This document shows positions 24,263-36,040 of a stretch of 64,000 nt of DNA, piece after piece. Numbering within the stretch: the stretch's first letter is position 1; every line of letters begins with the position of its first letter. Below the pieces are notes generated by a model, which worked only from the letters and a program-made list of their open reading frames with translations, had not been told where the DNA came from and did no database searches. Source of the DNA: Hippophae tibetana (lineage: Eukaryota; Streptophyta; Magnoliopsida; Rosales; Elaeagnaceae). The stretch lies in NCBI GenBank assembly GCA_037013495.1, contig CM072812.1, positions 36,352,501 through 36,416,500 on the forward strand, given 5' to 3'. The translations under genes were made by a program, and so were the position numbers.

Positions 24263-24447
24263 TTTTTACTTCAAATTTCAAATTTCTAAATTATTTTACT
24301 AAAAAATGTTTTTTTATTATTTTTTTTATTTCTTACGAAATTTGAAATTTGATTATTATTATTTTATTAAAACAAAAAAATCACAATTATTTACACCACA
24401 AAAAATGTTTTTAAAATTTTGATAAATAATTTAAAAACGCTATTCTT

Positions 24448-24465
24448 TCCCCGGCAACGGTGCCA
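24448..24465 (-). other. Primer-binding site of element B, complementary to tRNA-Asp
   Basis: The minus strand reads TGGCACCGTTGCCGGGGA, seven bases from the 5' LTR. It pairs with the 3' end of plant tRNA-Asp(GUC) with one mismatch. Athila-type elements are known to use tRNA-Asp. This fixes B's orientation and the 5' LTR boundary. Confidence 0.85.
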
Positions 24466-24471
24466 AAAACT

Positions 24472-26285
24472 TGATAAGCGAAAACTGGAATCGCCGATTC
24501 TTGCCAATACTTTGGTTTTAATATTTATAAAACTCTCGCAAGTGCACGAATCATTTCGAAGAAAATGATAACTATATTCCCAAGGTCGATCTAAGGAAGG
24601 AATGTATGTGGTTTTTAATTTATTATTCAAACTTTTAAAAACGAAATTAAATCCTAAAAATCGTGTCACGATATTTTGGGTTTTGTATTTTTAATTTACT
24701 TACATAAAAATAAACATAGATTCAATAAAAATTTATGCAAATTTTATGATTTTTAATGGTGGAGTATTTATGGATATAATAACTAAGTTAATTATGCTTG
24801 CTCATATTATTTAGGTTATTAAAGATATGAATTGATATTTATTGATTCTCACTTTTTTGTATGAATACCACCTTTGGTGGAGTTAGATATTCTTTGTTAA
24901 CTAAACAAATCAATTAACACCTATGGGTAGGGTTGATAACTAATTTGGTTAATTAAATTAATTCCTTTTTCTAAGAAAATGAAAATGAACCATTTAAATG
25001 CCACATTTGGTGGGGTTAGACAGTTTAAACTTTATTCAAGGTGTCCAAATTAAACCTAAGAATTTAGTTATCCGAGTACTAACTTTCAAGTTTTAAAACT
25101 ACTACTGAAAACATGTTGTTAATACATTTTCAGATAATAATTCTTATAAAAACTTTTGAAATAGAGCTTTACTCTAACTACCGGGCGATTGTACCAACAA
25201 ATAAAAGAGCACTACTCTAAATCAGACCGTATAACTAAACCTTAAAATCTAATTTTCAATTTTAAGTTTGTAATGAAAAATAATATATTTCTCTCTAACA
25301 TTCTTAACATAAAATCTTGAATAAAAATAAAATCAATTCATTTTAGAGATTTTCACCTATTTAATATTTCGCAAGCATAACAACGTTATTATTACATCAT
25401 GTTTATTAACAGCCAACACAGTTAAATTTAATCACAGACAAATTAAATATAACATGTAAGAATAAAGTATAAAAATAACTGTAAAGAAAATAAAATCCTT
25501 ACAGAACTTCGACGCTATTCCCGTTGCTGGAAAACCTCCAAACGGAATTTGCACTTCCATTTATTGAATCAAAAAACTAAAAAATTACAAATACATAACT
25601 AGTTTTGGGAAGAACTCTAAAACTAAGAGAAATTTACTAAGAAAAACTAAAAACTAAGAAAAACTAAAGAAAACTAAAAACTAAGAAAAACTAAAGAAAA
25701 CTAAAAATCTAAGAAAAGAGAGAAAGAAAGAGAGAAAAAAATGTATTTTTAGGTGTGTTTAGAAGTGAAGGGAAGAGGGGTATTTATAGGTGAGGATGGA
25801 GAGAAAAAGTGAGTAAAAAAATGTATAAATGCGGAGTGCAAATGCTGAGGTCATTGATGACATCACATGATGTCATGGGGCGGCTGCACGTGAAAAATGG
25901 GGCAAAATGGGCGTCGGCGTGCGCGGACGCTCGCGGGTGTGGGCTTCGGCGCGCGCGGTTGGGCAGTTGTGCGATGCGTCGACGCGATTTTCTCTTTTTT
26001 GACATTTTTGACCTTTTTGACTCATTTTGTCCAATTTTTCCATATTTGTTGATATTTCCCCATTTATTTATTAATATATTTGTGATGTATTGCTTCCAGT
26101 ATTCCTCTTTAATTCTTTAAGTTAAGTTTTTAAGCCAAAATACCTGAAAAATAATAAAAATACCCGTGATTCCGAAAAAGACAAATATATATAAATATAT
26201 GATAAAACATATAAATATATATATATATTAATCAATTAATGTGTATAAAATAATGGTAATTTTAGTGCTTTTTGAGCACTCATCA
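24472..26285 (-). repeat. 5' LTR of element B
   Basis: 1,814 bp, with plus-strand ends TGATAAGCG and GAGCACTCATCA. It is collinear with the 3' LTR. Scattered single-base differences are visible by eye, densest in the first 300 bp. The TATA box on the minus strand is at about 25791-25799. Confidence 0.87.
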
Positions 26286-27000
26286 ATATGTTGTAAAACT
26301 TTGTATCTAGCGGTAAGTTTGAGCATTGCTTTAGCATAATCCATATTAATTCTTATTAAAAACATTGAAAAGGGTAGAGCATTCTTACCCATAAGTTGAA
26401 TGCTATTTTGGTGCCTATGTGAGAGGTAAAATGATAATAGAGATTGTTTGTGTTTTGGTCCATGGTAGAGATTGTTACCTTATGACCCAAAACATATTTT
26501 ATTAATTCATTTAATAGGCTTTTGAAATAGTGGCCCACGTTAGTTAACGCTCATCTTATCAATGTCACGTTAGTTAATTATATATATAATGTTATTAAGT
26601 GATTAAAGAAAAGAAGCATATGTCATTCGGCTGAGCAGAGGAGCTATTTGGCTAAGCACCATAGTTTGGCGACACAATAAGGTTTTAATTATTTTGGAGA
26701 TCTTGCGACATAGAATCTATTCCTCATCATTATTTGTGCGTGCTTTGTGGATTGAAGACCCATTGACTGATATCTCTTGATCTGGTTTTTGGTAAACACT
26801 GATCTTTATTTTTTTTTATTTTTTTTTTGCCACTGCTCAATTGGCATGGTTGTTTTATATTTGATTTTGCTTTTGTGAGAGATTGATTTTGGGTGTAATT
26901 GGTTGTTTGGGTTTTGAGTAGTTTGATCATTTAATTTGTTGGCAAACCTTATTGTAATTCTTTTGACAAAGATAATGGATTTTTGTTGTTGTCAACCCTA
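26286..27000 (+). mobile_element. Copia-2, right part: end of RNase H, 3' non-coding region and probable LTR
   Basis: After the ATATG duplication the copia RNase H end resumes, then non-coding sequence. A purine-rich GGTAGAGAT before TGTTACC at 26473 looks like the tract and LTR start. The LTR probably runs to about 26970-27000, but I could not fix its end. Old and broken. Confidence 0.5.
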
Positions 27001-27049
27001 GTAATGGATTAAGTAGTCATACTGAACACCAAAACCAATGAGCACCCCG

Positions 27050-27395
27050 TTGCAGTACATTTTATATTGTCCATGAGTTTATGTCCTTGTATAAAGGATG
27101 GGATGGAGTACATAACTCCGATGTCTTATGTCAGTACAGTTGGATATTTTATGTATTTGGTGATTTATAGACTTGATATTTATGAATCAGTTATTATCGT
27201 CAGCATGTACATAAAAAATCTAGATAAATAACATTGGAATGCTATGAAATAGATTTTCAGATGTTTGACGGGCACATACGTATGACTTTAGAATTATGTT
27301 TGACAAAAATGGTTGTTTCTAATATTCCTATGGGTTATGTGAATTATGACTACTTAATGTGATGGACAAAACTAAGTGTCTGAAAATGGTACCAA
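27050..27395 (+). mobile_element. Copia fragment: end of reverse transcriptase and start of RNase H
   Basis: The plus strand contains copia-like phrases such as EYITPMSYVSTVGYF (about 27100) and, further on, a GYVNYDY stretch resembling the GYxDxDYAGD of RNase H. It ends where LTR E begins. A short decayed piece of a separate copia copy. Confidence 0.6.
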
Positions 27396-27400
27396 AATAT

Positions 27401-29218
27401 TGATGAGATAAAACCACCGTCACATTAATAATACCGATCTTACAGATATTTTGTTTTTATATTTGTAAAACTCTCGCAAGTACATGAATTACTTTATAAA
27501 AAATGACAAGTATACTTCTAATGTTGATATAAGTAAAGAATATATATAGTTTTTACTTTATTATTTAAAAAAATTTAAAAACGAAATTAAATCTTAAACA
27601 TCTTGTCATGACATTTTGATTTTTTTGTATTTCCTAATCTAATAACATAAAAAAATAAACATAGATATGAATTTAATAAAAAATTATGCAATTTTTATCA
27701 TTCATAATAATGGAATATTTATGGATATAATAATTAAGTTAATTATGCTTGCTCATATTATTTAAGTTATTAAAGATATAAATTGATATTTATTGGTTAT
27801 ATATTTTTAATATAAATACCACCTTTGATAGGGTTAGATATTCTTTATTAATTAAACAAATTAATTAATATGTATGAGTGAGGTTAATAATTAATTTGGT
27901 TAATTAAATTAATTCTTTTTTTCTAAGAGATTGAAAATAAACCATTTAAATGTCATCTTTGGCGGGATTAGATATTTTAAATTTTATTCAAGGTTTACAA
28001 ATTAAACCTAATAATTTAATTATCTGAGTACTAACTTTCAAGTTTAAAACCATTACTGAAAATATGTTGTCAACACATTTTTGAATAATAATTCTTATAA
28101 TTTTTTTTGAAATAAAGCTTAATTCTAACTACCGGGCGATTGTACGAACAAATAAAGAACACAACTCTAAATCAGACCAGATAATTAAACTGAAAATCTA
28201 ATTTTTAGATTTAAGTTTGTAATAAAAAATAATGTATTTCTCTCTAACATCCTTATAATATAAAATCTTGAATAAAAACAAAAATAAATTATTTTATATA
28301 AATGTTTTACCTATTTAATATTTTGCAAGCATAACAATGTTATTATTATATCATATTTACAAAAAACTAACCATGTTAAATTTAATCATAGACAAATTAA
28401 ATATAATATATAAGAATAAAACATAAAAATAAATGTAAATAAATTATTTTAAAATTATATGTCAAAAGAATCCTTACAAAATTTTGATGTTAATTTTGTT
28501 GCTGAAAAACCTCCAAACAGATTTGAATTTCCATTTACTGAATCAAAAACTAGAAATCTACAAAAGCATAACTACTTCTCAAAAAAAGAACTTTAAACCT
28601 AACAAAACAAAGAAAAGCTTTTTAGAGAGAAAAAGAGAATAGATTTTTAGGAATGATTTTTACAATGAGGGAGAGAGTCCTTTTATAGGTGAGGGAAAGG
28701 AAAAAAAAGTAGGAAAATATATCAAATATTGATCTTGCACGTGTTTGGCCAGGTTAGTATGCGTATGGGGTAAAGTTATAGCAAGACAAGTGCTGACGTG
28801 CGAGAGATTTGTGGCAGATGGGCACTAGCATGTGCATAACTCTACGTAGTACGCGCGAGCCTTGTCAGATATGTGTGTGGGGCAAGTTGGACTCGGCATG
28901 GCGTGTGTAGGGTTCGGCGTGACATGCATGCACGGGACTCGACATCTTTGACTATTTTGACCAATTTTGTCCAATTTTTTCATTATTTTGACTTTTTCTC
29001 ATTTTTCTTTACTATTTGTGATGAATTTGCCTCCAGTATTTTTCTTTGAGTCTTTAAATTATTTTTAAACAAAAATACTTGAAAAACAATAAAAATACCT
29101 ATGATTCCGAAAAAATAAATTTATATAAAAATATGATAAAATTATACAAATATAAATCTATTTAATAAATTACAATGCATTAAATCATGGTAATTTTAGT
29201 GTTTTTTAAGCACTCATT
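27401..29218 (-). mobile_element. LTR E: older relative of element B's LTR, solo or cut short
   Basis: It shares the full order of LTR blocks with B: TGATGAG start, AAAACTCTCGCAAGTACATGAA, TGACAAGTATACTTCTAA, the CCACCTTTG block, CTAACTACCGGGCGATTGTAC, TTTATAGGTGAGG TATA region (about 28683), and a GTTTTTTAAGCACTCATTA end. A remnant of the primer site (GGTACCA) lies just left of it. Divergence is much greater than between A and B. No internal region is attached. Confidence 0.8.
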
Positions 29219-29219
29219 A

Positions 29220-31480
29220 TAAGGGTGTAGGAAATAATACATGTACAAACATGTTTAAGAATAAAACTATTTTATTAGAATTAAAAATAGCCAAATATAT
29301 ATATATATATTATAAATATAAAATTTAAATAGAGTAAAAACAAAATTGAGATTTTTGTATCACATAGTATCCTTAAGATAATTTTCCTTCTCATCGTAGA
29401 CGTTAAAGAACGACGGAAACTTATATTCTAAGATACAACGATCAAATAATAATAAACTTATACCACAGTTTATTATTACATAAACTTGAAAGTGTCCAAA
29501 TTCTATTGGAGGAACCTAATTTTAGATAAAAATTACACAAAAAAAAATATTTTTTCCCTTTTACCTTTTAGTACATCTCTATTTTTTTTTGTTTTTTTTC
29601 ACTCCTTTCTTCTTCTCTGTTTCTTCATTTATATAGAAAAATTATATTGAAACTGAAGAACAAAAATAAATATAGAAACTAAAACTGAAGAGAGATTGAA
29701 GAGAAATAACTAAAGTGAAGAAAAATAGAAGTAGTTGAAGAACAAAAAATTTCATAAATGTAAAATTTAATTCAGAAATGAATTTTTTGTTTTTGAATTA
29801 AGACATAAACGTTTTTGATTTTAAAGCATTTTAATTCAAATATTTTAATAATCTCTCATGAATAAAATTGACATATATTTTAATTCAAATTTTGACATGA
29901 AAATAGAGTTTAATAGATTGAAACCTACATAGGATAGGTAGGTGTTACCCTTTGAACTTTCCTTTGTGAAATTATATTTACCTTATTGACTAAGTAGTAG
30001 ACGCGATGTGCTTAAACTATTTTTTTTTCATTTATGTAAGCGATGACATACTTCACATAAGAGTCTTTCTTGATACAATCCAGTTCTCACTGTTATGTTC
30101 GTTTTGGCCATAAACAAATGATTGGTTCTGTGAGAGTCTCTAAAGAATTGAGCCCTATACAATTCTTCTTCAAAGCGGCCCCACTTCTCCTTCACATAGG
30201 TGATCCCTTATCTTCAAAAGTAATCCACAAAAAGTAACATGTACACTCCGCTCGGTATTATTTTCATAAGAATCATTAAAAGCCTTAACTTACCCTGTAT
30301 CTTATGAGTATCACTGTTTTCATCATATGAATGGACTTGAGGGTAAAACCTCCCACAATGATCTCACTAAGTCTTTACAATTAGATTGTCACTAAGTCTT
30401 TACAATTAGATTGTCCCTTTGAACCTAGATCTTGGGATCTCTAGTCAAATAGGTTAGGTTTCCTTTGCAAATTCTTATTCATTCATGGGCTTCAACCCCA
30501 TTCCTCTCGATGACTTATTAACTAATTCTCGATTTAACCCTTTAGTTAAGGGATCCGTTATGTTATCTTTTGGCTTCGCTTAGTCAATAGAGATAACCCT
30601 AGTTGAGAGTAGTTGTCTAATGATATTATGTTTACAACGTATATGTCGAGACTTACCATTATACATATTTCTCTATACACTACCAATAGTAGATTGACTA
30701 TCACAATGAATGCATGTTGCAAGTACAAGCTTCACCCACTTAGGAATATCCTCTAAAAAATATGTAGCCAAAGCGATGAACTTTGATTCCATCATGAATC
30801 TAGAAATGCACGTCTGTTTAGAGGACTTCCATGAAACAGTTGCACCACCTAGTATGAATACATATCCACTAGTAGACTTTAAGTCTTTCATGTCAAATAT
30901 CCAATTTACATAGTTGCATCCTTCTAATAAAGCTGGATATCTTGTGTAGTGTAGTATATAGCTACATGTATATCTTAAGTATCTAAGTAGTCTTGAATAC
31001 CTTTCCAGTGATTAGATCCTAGATTACTAGTATATCTACTTAGTTTGCTAACAACGTAAGCTACGTCTGGTCTCGTACAACTCATCAAACACATAAGACT
31101 TCCTATCATTCTAGAATATTCTAATTGAGATACACTATCACTTTTATTCTTAGATAGGTGTAGATTTACATATACTATTGTTCTCACAATTCCAGAATCA
31201 CCCTTGTTGAATTTCTTAAGTATTTTGTCAACATATTGACATTGACTTAGAATGAGATTGCTTGATATTCTTGATATCTTAATTCCTAGAATTACATTAG
31301 CAAGGCCCATATCTTTCATATCAAACCATGAAACATATACATAGTAGATTTGATCATTACTAGCCACAATTAACATATCATTAATGTAAAGACATAAGAT
31401 AACATAACCATCTTCTTTGTCCTTGACATATACACATTTGTCACATTTGTTGATTTTAAAACCATTTGTCCTCGTGACAT
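29220..31480 (-). mobile_element. Copia-3: reverse transcriptase end, RNase H and 3' non-coding/LTR region
   Basis: On the minus strand the reverse transcriptase end (about 30975-31480; DMKDMGLANVILGIKI, RMIGSLMCLMSCTRPDVAYV) is followed by RNase H (about 30410-30960; [22 protein letters not shown]). Then come non-coding and LTR-type sequence down to about 29220. A 25-bp unit is doubled at about 30364-30414. Tork/Angela-like by general look. Broken. Confidence 0.75.
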
Positions 31481-32205
31481 TATCAAACTTTTCATGCCAT
31501 TATTTTGGTACTTATTTCAAGCCATTACCAATTTACAGACCTTTCCTTCTTGCCTTAGTGGGTGAAGTAGCCTACAAACTGGCTCTACCTCCTAACTCCC
31601 AAATTCACAATGTCATTTATGTCAACTTATTAAAGAGGCACTTGGGACCCCTTACTCCAACTTTCTTCCACCTTTCTCCGTTCTCAAACAACTCTACTAT
31701 GCTTCCCCAACCAGAAGTCATCTTGGGTCGACGTGTGATCTAAAAAGGTAAGTATCGACCCAAGCCTAAAATCCTTGTGAGATGGACTGGTGCACTAGCA
31801 TGAGAGATCACCTGGAAAAATGAGTGGTGTTTCACCAAAACCTATCCTGATTTTATCCTTATGGACAAGGATCCTTAAAGAGGAGGGGGGAATTGATACG
31901 TGTCAACCATGGCAGGCGCCTTGAGACTGCTCGTATGCGCAGAGTTAGTTATGCTCTTGGTGCGTAGAGTTGTTATGGTGGCACACAGTAGTGCTCAACA
32001 AGGTAGGCACATAGTAGTGCTCAACGAGGTAGGCGTAAGGCATGGGACCATGCATATGGTTATGAATTCAGAGTTTGTTAGTCTTTTCTATTTTTTCCCT
32101 ATCCTTATAAGGCTATATATTGATTAAATGAAATCAATAAACATATAGAAGAATTTTTTCAAATCAGCACCTTCTCTCCCTCGGTTTTACTCTCTTAAAT
32201 TATAC
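31480..32205 (+). mobile_element. Chromovirus (Ty3/gypsy) tail: integrase end, chromodomain and LTR start
   Basis: The plus strand reads GEVAYKLALPPNSQIHNVIY and later ILVRWTG...EITWKNE, the end of a plant chromovirus integrase with its chromodomain (31500-31880). A purine tract (AGGAGGGGGG, 31881-31890) precedes an LTR starting TGATACGTGTC at 31894, with a TATA-like TTATAAGG near 32104. A 28-bp unit is doubled at about 31985-32040. The LTR stops against the glucanase relic near 32205. Broken. Confidence 0.8.
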
Positions 32206-34690
32206 CTAATAGTAGACTTCAATATAACGTGGCCTCTTTGGTGTACCATTATTTTTAGCCAATTTTTTGAAAAGTCCATAAAATTTCTTCGCATTATTCA
32301 CATTGGCATTTTCGTCATCATCTGTTGGCCAACCAGCTTCCCCAACAAAGATTTTCAAGTCAGGAACACCAGCCTTTTTCGATGCATAAACAAGTGTGTC
32401 ATAATTTGCATCAAACACATTGTCGTATGAAGTGTCTTTGTCATGAACCTTTTCACCACTACCAAAGAAAACAAATTCTTGTGGGAAATTAAAACTTTGA
32501 TAAAGACTGAGAAAAGGGTATATGTTTAACATTATTTTCTTTGAAATATCGAACAATTTGAGTTATTGTGTCCTTAATATCATTTCGAAAACAACCATCA
32601 GATGGTTTGTATGAACCTGATGACTCATAAACATCGGCATTAAAGGGTATTGTTGCTTTTATTTTGTCTCCAACTTTAGCATCAATTAGAGCCTTTTGAA
32701 TGCTTTTGAATGCTGGAAATGTAGTCTTGTCATACGTACCATTGTAACTCTTCAAGAATGGTTCATTTCCTACAGCCACGTACCTGTAAAATTCAACCCT
32801 TTTTAAATGTATTTTGGGATGGCAACTCGAATTAGGGAATTTTCTTAAAGAAATGTCAAGCCTCTTACGTACTAGAAAATTCAATACATTTTTATTAAAC
32901 TAATTGCATTTTCATCGTACTCTAAAAAGAAATTAAAAAGAGAATAAGAAACAAATGAAGAAATTAAATAATTGCAATCCTTATTTTTTCTTCTTAATTT
33001 TGCTACTCTATTTTCAAAATTGAATTCCATTTTATGATTTTTCCCACTAGCGTCTTATGTTTTTGTGAGTATATATCTCAACAAACTTATGAATCATTTA
33101 GATCTAGTTGTTGCTATTTGATGGTAAAAGTGCTTTTAAATAGATGAAGTACTTTTTAAAGTATTTGATAATATATATAAAATGTGCCCTTTTAAAATTT
33201 AAAAATTATTATTTATATTTTTAAAAAAAAGTGAATATTTTTTGGTGCGTGTTACTTGAGTAAAAAAATAAATTTTGATTATAGTATGACATAATTATTA
33301 AAGTGTCATACATAATGACTTATAATATTTTAATATCCATTACTTAAATATACTCTTTAAATTATTTTTAATCAAACAAGTCATTTAAAATTATTTTTAT
33401 TGAAACCATTTCACAAAAAAACACATCCAAATGAGTCTATATAGGTAATTATATCACTATTAGAATTGACATGTACACTCTTTGGGTGTGTGTGGAATGA
33501 GATAGGTGGTATAAAAGATCTTAAAAAAAAAAAAATCTAACTAAAGTGTCTTTGAAGATGACAATAAATTGTTTTGAGCAAGTTTTTAACCAAATTAGAT
33601 TGATCTGTAGGTAAATTTGAACAAAATTATTTCAAATAATTTGGGGTTCGATTTAGTTTAAATAATATTTGTGGGTCAAAATAACTAATCCATTAATTTT
33701 TATTTTTCATTTTTCAAATAAAAATTACTAAATGTTGGAGAGATAGTCTTACATCAATCCATTGCGTGAATCAATCCTAAGTAATTCAAAATATTAATTA
33801 TATAAATAGTTAAATAGTTAAAATAATGTTAGTTAACAAATAAATAGTTAAATAGTTAAAATAATGTTAGCTAACAAAAATTAAATTAGTTAAACGGATG
33901 TATTTTTCTTAAAAGCACAATTATATTCAATTCATTTACGTTCTTACATTAGTACTACTTTTTAAAAATCTTTTCTATAAAATTTCAAAAAATTAAAAAA
34001 GTTCTTTAGAAATCTCTTTGGATAAAAAGAAAATCATTATCTATGAATTGTGAAGCACCTTTAACCACAAAGGATATAAATTATTAAATAATATAATTGA
34101 TTAAGTGATGAACTAAAAAAACGTGGATACCCAAATGGTTACTGGGACTAACCCCATTTGTACCCTTAAATAAGTAATATTTTAATTTATTTATACATTG
34201 TTTTGATCTGATCCGAACATCGGCTATCCATGTACCCTGTGAAATTGTAACCTCTAATGACATGCATGTTGAATTAAACATGATTAAGACAAAATTAAAG
34301 AACATAATTATATTATAATTTCAGACTAAATATCTAAATAACTGTTAGAAAACTATTTTTTTTGTTCACGCTAAAGCTATAACATAAATAACTCAAAGTA
34401 TCTTATCTCAATACCTCCTTTTTCTTTAAGATGTTTGGTAACATGCTTTCTAACTCAATCTTTGGCTTTACCATAATCGTCAGACATCCTATCTATCAAA
34501 TCATTATGTATTCCAACCATAGCCTCAATTCCACTTCTTGCCAAGATATTGAGACTCTCAGAATCTGCATCAGAAAGCTTTACTTTCTTTATACCATTAT
34601 CTTTAAGCATGTTAACCACTATATTAGGAGGCAATTTATGAGAAGATGGATCCCCAATTAACACCTAACCCTTGAGAAGGGTACAACACA
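32206..34690 (-). pseudogene. Beta-1,3-glucanase (glycoside hydrolase family 17) relic
   Basis: Intact members hydrolyse 1,3-beta-glucan (callose) in the plant cell wall. Exon 1 relic (34402-34690) has HKLPPNIVVNMLKDNGIKKV; exon 2 relic (32206-32783) has YVAVGNEPFLKSYNGTYDKT and KIFVGEAGWPTDDDENANV. Both catalytic glutamates (NEP and GEAGWP) survive. It resembles the subgroup with an intron just before YVAVGNEPF. It is dead: a Trp codon is TGA (34455-34457), frames change near GVNWG (34651-34665) and near NIYPFLSLY (about 32535-32545), the intron donor is not GT, and the C-terminal part is missing where the chromovirus LTR abuts. No signal-peptide exon was found. Intron about 1.6 kb. Confidence 0.88.
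33091..33437. mobile_element. Possible MITE inside the glucanase relic's intron
   Basis: The left edge GAATCATTTAGATCTAGTTG is roughly complementary to the right edge ending ACACATCCAAATGAGTC. The interior is AT-rich and non-coding, and TAT flanks both ends. The terminal match is imperfect, so this is a tentative call. Confidence 0.35.
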
Positions 34691-36040
34691 AAGCCCAACA
34701 ACGCTATAGAAAGGCCCATTTAAAAAACACGGCCTGGGTTATTTTCTTTCTTTGAACCGGTTCAGATAAAATGGTCACCTATGTTTTTTTTCTTTTTCAA
34801 TGGCCATTAAAGAAAGATTACAATAAGTTTTTGTTTAACAAATTTGTTTCTTGGTGGCATAACTAATTTAACGAAACTATATAAAAAAAACTATTTTATT
34901 TAATTTCAAACAAATGTAAAAATATAAGAAAATTTGTTCTAAAGTTAATTATAGTTTTTTTTCATTAAAAAAAGAAACTGTATTATGTTTTCTTCTAACA
35001 AAAAGAATGAAAGTAATTTTTTTGTTTTATTATATGGGAATGAATTACATTATTGACTAAATGGGATCTCTACCTTAAAGATTTCCTTATGAGATATGAC
35101 AAAACAATTTGACTAATGGTATTCACTTATTAACTTAATGTTTGGTCAACGTTGTTCCATGTCGACCACCAGTTGTATAATCCTTATCACTATTAATCGA
35201 CATTATTCCATGATCACTTAACATCTTAAAGAGGTGAAATGAACTGCTAAATGAAAAAAATTAAATTATTAAATTGTGTTATTTTTAAAAAAATACATGT
35301 ACAATTTTGTGGTATTTTGGTATTTTTTTTGTTACTATAACTATCTCTCAACTTGGAAAAAAGTATAAAAAAAATATTAGAAATAAAAAATTATAAAATC
35401 TCAATATATATAGGACTAGTTAAACCACCACTAAATATATAATTTTGACCTAATAACCCCTCCCAAAAAAAAAGAAAACAAAAGTTTTGAATTACATTAG
35501 TAGCAATTGTAGCAAAAAGAAAAGGAAAATTATATCACATTTTATAATTTCCTTTTATAAAATATGTATATTTTGAAATAAATATAGTATGTGATTTAGA
35601 GAGGGTACCATATTCTACATGAGATTAAAAGGAAATTAGGTTATTATACAATCACTCTACTCATGAACATTCTACTGAAAAAAATTATAGACATTTCACA
35701 TCTCTTACAAAATCAACACTCGTCCCTCGATGAGACAATGAGTACAATTGGCCACAAAATGTCAATCAAAGAAAAAGATACCAACAAAAATGAAAAATTA
35801 CAAGAAAAATTAATCTTTCACAAGAATCTACTAGCATTGATCTATTTACCTAATCTAAAATTTACTAAACCAGAAAATATCTAGACTTAAAAGAAAAGGG
35901 TTCCAAAAATTTGCATATCCTAACCATGTAAGTTCCTCCTTTCTTCCCTACGAGGATAAATCATCGCAAGAGATTATAAGAAATTTTTACATCACCTTTC
36001 TGTATCATATTATCAACGTAACCATCATCACTAGTCAGTT
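34691..36040. other. AT-rich intergenic DNA, nothing recognised
   Basis: No reading frame with family resemblance, no RNA gene and no clear repeat boundary. Short homopolymer runs are frequent. The right part may include decayed ends of element F. Confidence 0.5.

Larger units (their letters stand above)
19126..26285 (-). mobile_element. Element B: LARD-like non-coding Athila/Tat retrotransposon with ATATG target duplication
   Basis: ATATG flanks it at 19121-19125 and 26286-26290. On the minus strand it has a 5' LTR (24472-26285), a tRNA-Asp-type primer site (24448-24465), a leader with tandem arrays, a 3' region with the family's CCCATCCAGCGCTTAG block (23060), and a 3' LTR (19302-21182). 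Beyond that LTR, 19126-19301 is an odd head: about 110 bp of LTR start in the opposite direction, then about 60 bp copied from the internal region. No gag or pol domain is seen in the 3.3-kb interior, so it would need proteins from relatives. The LTRs differ by what looks like a few percent, so it is fairly young. Confidence 0.88.

Noticed and set aside
30364-30414. A direct 25-bp repeat considered as a CRISPR-like or regulatory repeat
   Set aside because: Only two copies with no spacer, inside a copia remnant; simple local duplication.
34402-34409. AT-AC type (U12) intron at the glucanase relic's exon 1 end
   Set aside because: The edge reads ATACTTTG, but the other end is a normal CAG acceptor, so a decayed GT donor is more likely than a U12 intron.
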